From a virus, in IMG/VR virus record IMGVR_UViG_3300009504_000040, positions 1 to 22,744 of that record: DNA of 22,744 bases; one strand, written 5' to 3'. Position numbers and translations under genes: made by a program. The notes under the pieces were generated by a model. That model saw only the letters and a program-made list of their open reading frames with translations, searched no databases and was not told the DNA's origin. Of this stretch, positions 6,740-14,011 are shown piece after piece (within the stretch, counting starts at the first letter, position 1; each line of letters opens with the position of its first letter).

Positions 6740-8362
6740 ATGGCGACATTTGACGCAGGCAAACTCAAACAACTGGCGGGCGCGGCACTGGATGAAGCGA
6801 TTGTCCAGTATGAGATGCAATTCGAGGCCGAGAAAGAGACGAAGACTGAAGATGGCAAGCAGTTTCCGCGTGAGGCATACGCCTACACGCCGGACGGACC
6901 GTCCACGTGGAAGCTCCGACTCTGGGCAGAGCCGGGCGGCGGGCCGGACGCAAGCATTGTCGGCGCGGCTGTCGCGGCGCTGGGCAAAGGCTTTCGCGGG
7001 AAAAAGGTGCAGATACCGGCGGAGGATCTGCCGGCAGTCAAGCGCAAGGTGCGTGCCGCGTGGAAAAAGGCGAACCCGGACAAAGACGCCGATGAGATGC
7101 CGGCCGTGATCAAGGAGATAAAGGATGTGAAAACGAATTACCACCTGAAGGGCATGACGGAGATTCTGGAGAAGCTCGATTTGAGCCATGATGATGTGCG
7201 GAAGCTACTGCGTGATAAGATTCAAGGCACCGACCCTGGGGATATATGGGTAGCTGACGTCTATGACACGTGGTTTGTGTATGAGGGGAAGGATGGCAAC
7301 TACAAACGCACCTACGTGATTAATGGCGAGACCGGCGAAGTAACGCTTGGCGATGCGGTTAAGGTCATCGCACAAACTACGTGGATCACTGTCGGCGAAG
7401 CTGAAGCGGAGGAGCTTGACGGCGAAATCGTGCCGCTTATCGAGAAGTCGATACGCGACGACGGTACAATACCGATCAAGGTGATTTCGCCAGGTTGGGG
7501 CAGCAGCGGTTACTACCCCCCAGAGGTATTGCAGCGGGACGGTCCTAAAGTGTTCAAGACTGGGCTGCACACCTTCTGGAACCACCCGACCGTATCGGAA
7601 TCCAAAGAGCGGCCGGAGCGAGACTTGCGTGACCTGGCAGGCGTGCTGACAAAAGACGCTTACTACGACGCCGACGGGCCGGCTGGGCCGGGATTGTATG
7701 CGGAGGCGAAGGTCACGGATCAGTACAAAGCAGTTGTCGGAGAGCTTGCGCCGCACATCGGCATGAGCATCAGGGCCTTCGGCAAGGTGAAAGAAGGCAA
7801 GGCCGAGGACAAGAAAGGCCGCATCGTGGAGGAGCTCGCATCGGCGCAGAGCGTCGATTTCGTGACGGTACCAGGCGCCGGCGGGCGTATCCTGGAGCTA
7901 TTTGAGGCAGCCGGCCGAGAGCCGGCGGAGATACCACCAGACCTAGAGGAGGTCGCTATGGCGGAAGAGTTGGAGAAATTGCAGAGCGAGAACGCCGCGA
8001 TCAAAGAACAGTTGGAAGCGCTGCGGCGTGAAAAGGCGGAACTCAAAGCGGCCGAAATTACGGCGGCTATCCTGGCGGAGTCAGACCTGCCAGAAGCGGC
8101 GAAGGTGCGGATCAAGCGATCACTGACCACGCCGATGACCGAAGACGGCGACGTTGACGAAGATGCGCTCCGCACGAACGCGCAAGCGGCAATCGAGGCG
8201 GAGAAGGCGTACCTGGCCGAGGTGCAGGTCAAGCCGGCGCGCAGCGGCATCACTGGCATGGGGCCGACCGGAACCGACGGCACATCTACGCTCGAAGAGG
8301 CGTTCCGAAACTCAGGACTATCAGATCAAATGGCCGCAATCGCGGCTAGAGGACGGAGGTAA
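6740..8362 (+). CDS. Capsid maturation protease with C-terminal scaffold
   Basis: A 540-residue protein that both shapes and cleaves the procapsid. Residues 1-125 carry a domain with FPREAYAYTPDGPSTWKLRL and FRGKKVQIPAEDLPAVK, seen in phage proteases but of unclear role. Residues 138-217 form a second module (DIWVADVYDTWFVYEGKDG). The protease follows, with likely catalytic His282 (TFWNHP), Ser343 (HIGMSIRAFG) and Asp373 (SVDFVTVPGAGG), as in prohead proteases. From residue 407 a coiled coil (EELEKLQSENAAIKEQLEAL) and an acidic tail act as scaffold. The start is ATG 6740 with GGAGG five bases upstream rather than GTG 6734. The scaffold part also appears to be made separately from an internal start. 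Confidence 0.88.
   Translation: MATFDAGKLKQLAGAALDEAIVQYEMQFEAEKETKTEDGKQFPREAYAYTPDGPSTWKLRLWAEPGGGPDASIVGAAVAALGKGFRGKKVQIPAEDLPAVKRKVRAAWKKANPDKDADEMPAVIKEIKDVKTNYHLKGMTEILEKLDLSHDDVRKLLRDKIQGTDPGDIWVADVYDTWFVYEGKDGNYKRTYVINGETGEVTLGDAVKVIAQTTWITVGEAEAEELDGEIVPLIEKSIRDDGTIPIKVISPGWGSSGYYPPEVLQRDGPKVFKTGLHTFWNHPTVSESKERPERDLRDLAGVLTKDAYYDADGPAGPGLYAEAKVTDQYKAVVGELAPHIGMSIRAFGKVKEGKAEDKKGRIVEELASAQSVDFVTVPGAGGRILELFEAAGREPAEIPPDLEEVAMAEELEKLQSENAAIKEQLEALRREKAELKAAEITAAILAESDLPEAAKVRIKRSLTTPMTEDGDVDEDALRTNAQAAIEAEKAYLAEVQVKPARSGITGMGPTGTDGTSTLEEAFRNSGLSDQMAAIAARGRR
7958..8362 (+). CDS. Nested scaffold protein from an internal in-frame start
   Basis: Inside the protease gene, AGAGGAGG (7945-7952) precedes an in-frame ATG (7958) by five bases, the same spacing as the gene's own GGAGG and ATG at 6740. 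Starting there gives a 134-residue protein that begins exactly at the coiled coil (MAEELEKLQSENAAIKEQ), just after the protease domain ends. This mirrors lambda Nu3 within gene C, where the scaffold is translated in excess from an internal start. The arrangement is read directly from the sequence; actual production of the short form is inferred. Confidence 0.7.
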   Translation: MAEELEKLQSENAAIKEQLEALRREKAELKAAEITAAILAESDLPEAAKVRIKRSLTTPMTEDGDVDEDALRTNAQAAIEAEKAYLAEVQVKPARSGITGMGPTGTDGTSTLEEAFRNSGLSDQMAAIAARGRR

Positions 8363-8365
8363 GAA

Positions 8366-9346
8366 ATGGCGAATAACAAGGCTTTTAACCCGAGCTTTCG
8401 CCGGGCTGTTGTAGTCACGGCACCTGCTGCGGCTACTTCTGGCGCGGCTGTGCGCTGGGGACAACTGACCGGCGTGGCGCTGACTGACGTTGTTGCAGCA
8501 ACCGGCGTCGCGACCGTGGACTTCGGACCGTCAGCATGGCGTCTGTCCGTCACCGACACTGTGGGCGGCGGAATCGCTGTAGGCGATCCGCTCTATCTCA
8601 ACGACGCAGCAACGCTGCTGGACAACCAGCCGACGACCGGGCGATTCTTCGGCTATGCTGAGGAAGCGATCGGCGCTGGCCTGACGGCCACGATCTGCGT
8701 CTGGCACGAGCCAAATGCAACCGTCGGCACGCTCAATCTCCAAGCAGACGTCCTGGCAGCCAACGCGGCTGGCCGTGCGGCAATGGAAGCCGACTTCTTC
8801 AACGCCGCAACCGTCGATGATACGTTCGCGGTCGATTCGTTCACTGAGGCAAACGTCCTTAGCAAGTTCGCCGCTGATTCGTTCAGCGTGGCCAACGTCT
8901 TGGCAATCGTCGAGGACGAGGCAATCATCCAGGCGAAGATCGCAGAGTCGAGCCTGACAGGCTACGCTCCGGCTGTGTCTGCGGCTGATGCGGCAATCCC
9001 AGCCGTGCCGGTGTTGCTGCGGTATGACGTGCCGGACATGGCGACCGGCGTACTCGACTTCGACCTTACATACGGCGTGCTGGTCTTGGACGTGTGGCTT
9101 AAGAAAGTTACCAACAACGCCAGCGCACACGCTCACACCATCCAGGTGCAAACGATTGGCGGAGCGGCGAACATCTCTAGCGCGATGAGCCTGAACGCCG
9201 TCGCACAGAATACGCTTGTGCGCACGACGACAGTTGACGACGCCGCGGTTGTCGCTGCTGCTAACGCTGTTCGCATCGACGTTGTCCGAGCAGACGGCGC
9301 CGGCCAGGTGGCCTGCGAAGTCTACGTGCTCGCAGTGAAAGTCTAA
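8366..9346 (+). CDS. Capsid decoration protein (DUF2190-like) with fibre-type extension
   Basis: A 326-residue protein with GGAGG at 8355-8359. The first 115 residues (VVVTAPAAATSGAAVRWGQL, GVALTDVV, GIAVGDPLYLND, FFGYAEEAIGAG) match the small beta-barrel of DUF2190 decoration proteins that stabilise the capsid surface; such proteins are normally about 110 residues. A repeat-like linker follows (residues about 128-200, including AANAAGRAAMEADFF), similar to units of the tail fibre at 17417-18724. A C-terminal beta-sandwich follows (VLDVWLKKVTNNASAHAHTI to VACEVYVLAVKV). Its place just before the major capsid gene supports decoration; the extension probably projects outward. Confidence 0.72.
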   Translation: MANNKAFNPSFRRAVVVTAPAAATSGAAVRWGQLTGVALTDVVAATGVATVDFGPSAWRLSVTDTVGGGIAVGDPLYLNDAATLLDNQPTTGRFFGYAEEAIGAGLTATICVWHEPNATVGTLNLQADVLAANAAGRAAMEADFFNAATVDDTFAVDSFTEANVLSKFAADSFSVANVLAIVEDEAIIQAKIAESSLTGYAPAVSAADAAIPAVPVLLRYDVPDMATGVLDFDLTYGVLVLDVWLKKVTNNASAHAHTIQVQTIGGAANISSAMSLNAVAQNTLVRTTTVDDAAVVAAANAVRIDVVRADGAGQVACEVYVLAVKV

Positions 9347-9362
9347 CGGAGGTTAATCAAAC

Positions 9363-10493
9363 ATGAACGAGTTCTTGGAATTGATGGAGAAATGGGACGG
9401 CTTCCGGCCAGCATCCCGGGGGTTGAGCGAGGCGGGCATGGCTCGTGCGCTCGACCTGCTATCGAATAAGGCGGGCCACGAGCCTTACAAGCATCGCTTC
9501 CTGCTGACCGAGGCGATCACCACGTCCGACTTCCCGGTACTGTTCGGTGGCGTCCTGGATCGCCAGATGTTGGCGCTCTACCAGGCCGCAATGCCGGGAT
9601 GGCGAAGCTACGTACCGACTGGCACGCTGGCCGACTTCAGGGTGGCTGACTACCACAAGGTGCAAGGCAACCAGCAACTGCTTGAGCGTGTGAACGAGAA
9701 GGCCGAGTATCCTGAGACGCCGATGGCGGAAGCGCGCTACCACCGCCAGGTGTTCAAGCGTGGCCGGAAGTTCGACATCTCCTGGGAAGCGGTGATCAAT
9801 GACGCAATGGATGCCTTCGGCGACATCGCAACGCGGTTCGCAAACGCCGCGCTGTACACCGAGGGCATGGCGGCATCGTCAATCTATGCGGCGGCTGGCG
9901 GGCCGAGCGCCGCGCTGTTCGGCGCTCCGATTGCCGACGTTGACGGCCAGAACGTCACGAATGCAGGCGTTCTGCCGCTGACTATCGCTAACTTGGAGAT
10001 CACGATGCAGTTGATGTCCATGCAGACCGATGTGCAGGGTCGGCCGCTTGGGATCCGCGGCGTGCATCTGGTCGTTCCGCCGATGCTGGAGTTTACGGCA
10101 CGGCAAATCCTGACCAGTGCGCTCAAATCGTGGATTCCTGACGCTGCGGCAGCCGCTTCTATCCCGGTGCCGACCGCCAACGTGATCAGCCAGATGGGGT
10201 TGCAGTTGCACATAGACCCGAACCTGCCGATCATCACCGGCGTGTTGCCGAACAGCACATGGTACCTGTTCGCCGACAAGGCGCAGGGCAAGTACGGCCA
10301 GCTCGACTTCCTGCGAGGTCACGAGACGCCAGAAATCTGCATGAAGGCGTCGAACAAGGTGACGCTCACGGGCGGGCCGGTCAGCCCGTTCGACGGCGAC
10401 TTCGACACGGACAATATCCTGTGGCGTGTGAGGCACGTGCTGGGCGAAACGCAGCTCGATCCTCGCTACGCTTACGCTCAGGTTGGTCCGTAA
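9363..10493 (+). CDS. Major capsid protein
   Basis: A 376-residue HK97-fold major head protein, also related to Mu gpT-type subunits. Recognisable segments are ITTSDFPVLFGGVLDRQML, then GWRSYVPTGTLADFR (E-loop region), EKAEYPETPMAEARYHRQVF, KFDISWEAVINDAMDAF and a C-terminal WYLFADKAQGKYGQLDFLRG with ETQLDPRYAYA. There is no long N-terminal delta domain, consistent with the separate scaffold in the protease gene. GGAGG stands at 9349-9353. Position after protease and decoration genes is standard. Confidence 0.92.
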   Translation: MNEFLELMEKWDGFRPASRGLSEAGMARALDLLSNKAGHEPYKHRFLLTEAITTSDFPVLFGGVLDRQMLALYQAAMPGWRSYVPTGTLADFRVADYHKVQGNQQLLERVNEKAEYPETPMAEARYHRQVFKRGRKFDISWEAVINDAMDAFGDIATRFANAALYTEGMAASSIYAAAGGPSAALFGAPIADVDGQNVTNAGVLPLTIANLEITMQLMSMQTDVQGRPLGIRGVHLVVPPMLEFTARQILTSALKSWIPDAAAAASIPVPTANVISQMGLQLHIDPNLPIITGVLPNSTWYLFADKAQGKYGQLDFLRGHETPEICMKASNKVTLTGGPVSPFDGDFDTDNILWRVRHVLGETQLDPRYAYAQVGP

Positions 10494-10660
10494 TGAGCGA
10501 CTTGCCGAGGCCGGTCAGCGTCGAGGCGCACTACCTGGCGGCAATAGTTGAGCAGCTCCGCCGTCTCAATGCGGCGGTGGAGCAGCTCGGCCAGCGGCTG
10601 CAAGAGGTGGAAGCCAAGGCGCCAGCGGCTGGCAAGAAGCGAACCAAGGGGGGTGGGTGA
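10493..10660 (+). CDS. Short coiled-coil protein after the capsid gene
   Basis: This 55-residue protein starts at ATG 10493, overlapping the capsid stop (TAATG), and ends in TGA at 10658-10660, overlapping the next ATG (TGATG). It contains a heptad-like helix (AAIVEQLRRLNAAVEQLGQR) and a Lys/Gly-rich tail (KKRTKGGG). Such small helical proteins often follow capsid genes in phages; their role is unknown. Tight coupling on both sides supports expression. Confidence 0.6.
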   Translation: MSDLPRPVSVEAHYLAAIVEQLRRLNAAVEQLGQRLQEVEAKAPAAGKKRTKGGG

Positions 10661-11034
10661 TGGCGTTTTCGTACAATCCCACTGCGGTTACGGCCAGAGA
10701 CAGGGTGCGGCTGCTGATACCCGATCGGGTGACGCCAGATCACATCTATGAGGACGAGGAGCTTGACGCTCTCTTGGACTTGGAGGATGATGTCTGGTCG
10801 GCAGCCGCGGCCGCTCTGGAATCCATGGCGTCCGATCAAGCCATGGTCTTGAAAGTGATGAAGCTACTGGACGTTTCGACGGACGGAGCGAGAGTGTCAG
10901 ACGCGTTGCTGGCACGTGCCGAGAAGTTGCGTGAGCACAGCGCAGCAACGGTGCCGTCCTTCGACTGGGCCGAGATGGTCGTCAACGATTTCTCGGCACG
11001 AGAACGCCTGTGGGCGGAGGCGTTACGGAGCTAG
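10660..11034 (+). CDS. Head-tail connector (adaptor) protein
   Basis: A 124-residue mostly helical protein: VRLLIPDRVTPDHIYEDEEL, then LEDDVWSAAAAALESMA, and VSDALLARAEKLREHS. This matches the DNA-packaging or HK97 gp6/SPP1 gp15-like adaptor family that docks below the portal, and it lies first in the neck block. An alternative GTG start exists at 10657; ATG 10660, coupled to the previous TGA and after a purine-rich AAGGGGGG run, is preferred. Confidence 0.75.
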   Translation: MAFSYNPTAVTARDRVRLLIPDRVTPDHIYEDEELDALLDLEDDVWSAAAAALESMASDQAMVLKVMKLLDVSTDGARVSDALLARAEKLREHSAATVPSFDWAEMVVNDFSARERLWAEALRS

Positions 11035-11037
11035 GTC

Positions 11038-11409
11038 ATGTCGCTGATACATCCGCGGTTGTTGAGCCAACGTGTCGGGGTGGGACTGCTGTTTCCGTCG
11101 GTGTGCACAATCCAGACGCCGGCTGCCACCAACGACAGAGGCGATATCATCAATGTGCCTTGGGCTGATCTGGCAGGCCATATCGACCTGCCATGTCGGC
11201 TATCGCCCGTCACCGCGGGATCGCGCGAGGTAAGGCGCGACGACATGACCTACTCCACGATCACGCACACGCTGACGCTGCGAGGGTTGTACACGGCAGT
11301 GCGGCCGCACATGCGGGCGATGGTGGATGGGATACCGCACAACATCGAGACGGTAGACATGGACGGCAACACGACCATGACGCGGCTCGGACTGCGGAGG
11401 ATCATCTGA
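11038..11409 (+). CDS. Head completion (stopper) protein
   Basis: A 123-residue beta-rich protein with CTIQTPAATNDRGDIINVPW near the start, the DRGD element common in stopper proteins, and HTLTLRGLYTAVRPHMRAMV followed by a metal- or turn-like DMDGNTT. It fits the SPP1 gp16 or lambda FII class that closes the portal channel after packaging. The TGA at 11407-11409 overlaps the next ATG. The assignment rests on order (connector, stopper, gp10-like, terminator) and weak motif similarity. Confidence 0.68.
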   Translation: MSLIHPRLLSQRVGVGLLFPSVCTIQTPAATNDRGDIINVPWADLAGHIDLPCRLSPVTAGSREVRRDDMTYSTITHTLTLRGLYTAVRPHMRAMVDGIPHNIETVDMDGNTTMTRLGLRRII

Positions 11410-11867
11410 TGGCTGTTCGGTCGGAGATGCTAGGGTTGGAGGAGCTGGCGCGAAATGTCGGCAATATCCGGGCGGAGCTGACCGGCGATAGATTGGCGCG
11501 GGCCGGCGAGGCCAGCATGAACATCATGGCGAACGCGGCCAGGCAGAAGGCGCCGTATCGAACGGGCACGCTCCGGCGATCCATCCACGTCGAGGTAACA
11601 GAGGTCGGCGCGCACAGCGCAATGGTGGAAGTCGGCACGGGCGAAGACGTTCCCTACGCCGCGATACAGGAGTTCGGCGGCGTTATCGTGCCGAAGATAG
11701 CCAAGATGCTGGCGTGGCGGGACAGGGGCACGGGCGAGATGATATTCGCAAAATCCGTCACCATCCCGGCCAGACCCTACATGCGGCCAGCATGGGATGA
11801 GACCATTGACAAGGTGAAGGATTCAATCATCAAGATACTGAAGAATCTGATCGAGAAGGGCCGATGA
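11409..11867 (+). CDS. HK97 gp10-like neck/tail protein
   Basis: This 152-residue protein starts at ATG 11409; the frame is open upstream only over the stopper gene. It has the HK97 gp10 hallmarks: ARQKAPYRTGTLRRSIHVEV (the AP..TG.LR.SI motif), VEVGTGEDVPYAAIQEFGG (Y...EFG motif) and IPARPYMRPAWDE near the end. This family joins head and tail or aids tail assembly. The stop overlaps the next gene by four bases. Confidence 0.87.
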   Translation: MAVRSEMLGLEELARNVGNIRAELTGDRLARAGEASMNIMANAARQKAPYRTGTLRRSIHVEVTEVGAHSAMVEVGTGEDVPYAAIQEFGGVIVPKIAKMLAWRDRGTGEMIFAKSVTIPARPYMRPAWDETIDKVKDSIIKILKNLIEKGR

Positions 11868-12244
11868 GCGTATCTGACGACCTATTCGACCACCTGGCGA
11901 CAATCGCGCTGATAGGCGGGCCGGCGGCGCCTCGGCTGTACCGGCGCAAGCTACCTGCTCCAATTCCAGACATGCCGGCGCTGACGTTCTTCCGAATCAC
12001 GACCGGCTTCGAGTATGCGCACGACGGCGACAGTACCTTGATAGGGCCGCGATATCAGGTCTCTTGCTGGGCCGAGACAGGCGCCGGCGCGGAAACACTC
12101 GCCAGAACCGTCCAGCAACGGATGGACACATGGCACACGATATTTGGTGGAGCGGCGATACCGATAGAGCAGTACGACATGATCGAATCAGAGACAGGCA
12201 TGTTTCACGTACCAATCGACTTTCGGATTTGGTATAACCAATAG
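11864..12244 (+). CDS. Tail terminator/completion protein (DUF3168-like)
   Basis: A 126-residue protein coupled through ATGA at 11864-11867. Features are a helical start (DDLFDHLATIALI), PRLYRRKLPAPIPDMPALTF, RYQVSCWAETGAGAETLART and a final strand (HVPIDFRIWYNQ). This is the layout of tail terminators such as lambda gpU and DUF3168 proteins, which cap the tail tube before head joining. It lies immediately before the tube genes, as expected. Confidence 0.75.
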   Translation: MSVSDDLFDHLATIALIGGPAAPRLYRRKLPAPIPDMPALTFFRITTGFEYAHDGDSTLIGPRYQVSCWAETGAGAETLARTVQQRMDTWHTIFGGAAIPIEQYDMIESETGMFHVPIDFRIWYNQ

Positions 12245-12254
12245 GAGGTAAGAA

Positions 12255-12650
12255 ATGGCAGGACTTGCAGCGTTTGGGGTCACTCTCGCAGGGGCCACCA
12301 GCGGAACTATCGTCAATGTGACCAGCGTCTCAGGGCCAGGCTTGTCGCTGGACGTTGAGGACGTAACGGCACACGACAGCACAGGCGCCTGGGAAGAAGT
12401 GGTCGCAACCATCGTCAGGAGCGGCGAATTGTCGTTCGACATCAACTACAATCAGGCAGCCGTGACGCATCGAGCGTTGATCACGGCTCTGACCTCCAGG
12501 ACAGCAGAGGTATGGACGCTCGGCGGGCCTATGGGCGCCTGGAGCTTCAACGGGTACGTGGTCGGATTCGAGCCTACCGCGCCGCATGAAGGCAAGATGG
12601 CCGCATCAGTGAGAATCAAGCCGACGACCACCGTGACCGTACCGGCATAG
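12255..12650 (+). CDS. Tail tube protein A
   Basis: A 131-residue tube-type protein with TAGGAGG at 12243-12249. Key segments are SVSGPGLSLDVEDVTAHDS, AWEEVVATIVRSGELSFDIN, WSFNGYVVGFEPTAPHEGKM and RIKPTTTVTV, typical of lambda gpV/TP901-1-like tube subunits that stack as hexamers. The next gene is a clear paralogue. One of the two is likely the main tube and the other a variant or minor subunit; the sequence does not say which. Confidence 0.83.
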   Translation: MAGLAAFGVTLAGATSGTIVNVTSVSGPGLSLDVEDVTAHDSTGAWEEVVATIVRSGELSFDINYNQAAVTHRALITALTSRTAEVWTLGGPMGAWSFNGYVVGFEPTAPHEGKMAASVRIKPTTTVTVPA

Positions 12651-12659
12651 GAGGCAGCT

Positions 12660-13298
12660 ATGACAGGACTTGGCGCTTACGGCACTATGCTGTTAATGCA
12701 CCTTACACCGGCTCAGGCGATCGTAGCCGTGGACACCGTGGCAGACGAGTTCCGGGTTGCCGGCGATCAGACGGCGTTCTACCTGGACACGGTGGCGTTT
12801 CGCGTTGTCGGGTCGACCGGCAACGATGGTAACTACACGTGCAACGGCAATGCCATTCACGACGTCGGGCCTAACCAGACAGTGATCGCCGTCAACGAGG
12901 ATATCACGAACGCAGTCGCCGACGGCGATATCGAGGTGGCGATAATCACGAGTGTGACGAGCATGACCGGGCCGGGGCTGTCGCTGGACGTGGAAGATGT
13001 GACAGCACATGATAGCCTGAACGCGTGGGAGGAGGTGGTAGCGACCATCATCCGCAGCGGGGAGGTATCTTTCGACGTCAACTTCGACCCAGACAACCCG
13101 CTGCACAATCAGGCGTTGGGGACGCTGGAGAGTCTGACAGACCGAGACCTGCGCGACTACGAGCTGGTCTTTCCAACGACGCCGCCGGACTCGATAGAGT
13201 TCGCCGGCTTTCTGGTCGGGTTTGAACCGTCTGCGCCGCACGAAGGTAAGCTCGCAGCGGCGGTGCGAATCAAGCCAACGACTACCGTGACCGTGTAG
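12660..13298 (+). CDS. Tail tube protein B, paralogue with inserted domain
   Basis: A 212-residue protein. After a matching start (TGLGAYGTMLL), about 80 extra residues are inserted (AVDTVADEFRVAGDQTAFYL, then FRVVGSTGNDGNYTCNG), a small beta module seen elsewhere in phage structural proteins. The tube core then resumes nearly identically to protein A: TGPGLSLDVEDVTAHDSLNA, WEEVVATIIRSGEVSFDVN, AGFLVGFEPSAPHEGKL and RIKPTTTVTV. The DNA has diverged at many third positions, so the duplication is not recent. The insert could project from the tube surface. Confidence 0.8.
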   Translation: MTGLGAYGTMLLMHLTPAQAIVAVDTVADEFRVAGDQTAFYLDTVAFRVVGSTGNDGNYTCNGNAIHDVGPNQTVIAVNEDITNAVADGDIEVAIITSVTSMTGPGLSLDVEDVTAHDSLNAWEEVVATIIRSGEVSFDVNFDPDNPLHNQALGTLESLTDRDLRDYELVFPTTPPDSIEFAGFLVGFEPSAPHEGKLAAAVRIKPTTTVTV

Positions 13299-13310
13299 AA
13301 AGGGGAGAGG

Positions 13311-13709
13311 ATGATGGGAAGGTTAACGAAAGAGGAGATACTGGGCGCTGACGACATCGAACGCGTTGAGGTCGAGGTGCCACAGTGGGGCGGGACCGTG
13401 CTGGTGCAGGCGCTTACAGCGCAACAGCGCGGCGTGTTCAGCAACCAGGTCGTTGATCAGAAGAAGGGCGGACGCACGATCCGCCTCCAGGACATCCAAG
13501 TCCGACTGTGTGCGATATCGATGGTCGATGAGAATGGCCGGCGGCTATTCTCGGACGCCGAGATGCACCAGTTGGCGAAGAAAAGCTCGGCTGCGCTTCA
13601 GATCGTCTTCGAGGCGGCACAGCGTATCAGCGGCCTGAGCGACGAGCAGGTTGAGGAGTTTGTGGGAAACTCAGACGAAACCCAGAGCGACGATTCGCTT
13701 TCCGACTAG
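13311..13709 (+). CDS. Tail assembly chaperone G (zero-frame product)
   Basis: This 132-residue protein lies between tube and tape measure, the place of lambda gpG. It has an N-terminal beta part (ERVEVEVPQWGGTVLVQALT), a helical middle (QIVFEAAQRISGLSDEQVEE) and an acidic Ser/Asp tail (SDETQSDDSLSD) ending at TAG 13707-13709. ATG 13311 and 13314 are both possible; the purine-rich GGGGAGAGG upstream is better spaced for 13314. A frameshift near its end produces a longer GT form. Confidence 0.83.
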   Translation: MMGRLTKEEILGADDIERVEVEVPQWGGTVLVQALTAQQRGVFSNQVVDQKKGGRTIRLQDIQVRLCAISMVDENGRRLFSDAEMHQLAKKSSAALQIVFEAAQRISGLSDEQVEEFVGNSDETQSDDSLSD

Positions 13710-14011
13710 CAATCGCTCTGGGTTGGCCTTCCGTCGAATGGGGCCTACGTCGCATGAGTTCGATGGAGTTTGCCGAGTGGATAGCGTTCGCCGGACTGGA
13801 ACCGATAGGCGACCGGCGCGGCGACGTACAAGCGGCGCTGATCTGCAAGATACTTGTGGACCTGAACCGCAAGCAAGGCGCACCGCCAAGTAAGATTGAC
13901 AGCTTTATGCTCGACTACGGCGACACGGAGGCAATCGAAATGGATGATGACATGATAGCGATGCAGGCCGATGTCCTCCGTGCGTATCTTGACGCTGAAG
14001 GGACGGGCTGA
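13311..14011 (+). CDS. Tail assembly chaperone GT (-1 frameshift product)
   Basis: Ribosomes slipping back one base at 13664-13670 would join the first 120 residues of G to 113 further residues, giving about 233. The extension is open from 13670 to TGA 14009-14011 and reads LRRNPERRFAFRLAIALGWP, then SSMEFAEWIAFAGLEPIGD and RGDVQAALICKILVDLN, matching the T part of siphovirus chaperones. GT binds the tape measure and recruits tube subunits in lambda. The T part has a possible own ATG at 13754, but it lacks a clear ribosome site and the frameshift signal is complete. Confidence 0.85.
13664..13724 (+). promoter_or_regulatory. Programmed -1 frameshift signal (slippery site plus hairpin)
   Basis: The heptamer GGGAAAC (13664-13670) is in the required register: zero-frame codons are GTG GGA AAC, so it reads G GGA AAC. 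Eight bases later a perfect 12-bp stem forms between AACCCAGAGCGA (13679-13690) and TCGCTCTGGGTT (13713-13724), with a 22-base loop that holds the zero-frame stop. Lambda uses the near-identical GGGAAAG. Efficiency cannot be judged from sequence. Confidence 0.9.

Noticed and set aside
13679-13724. Hairpin as a rho-independent terminator
   Set aside because: No T-run follows the stem, and it lies inside the GT reading frame at the right distance from the slippery site.
13754-14011. Separate small gene starting at ATG 13754
   Set aside because: The frame continues upstream to an ideal slippery site and hairpin, and the upstream residues belong to the T domain; frameshift product is the better reading.
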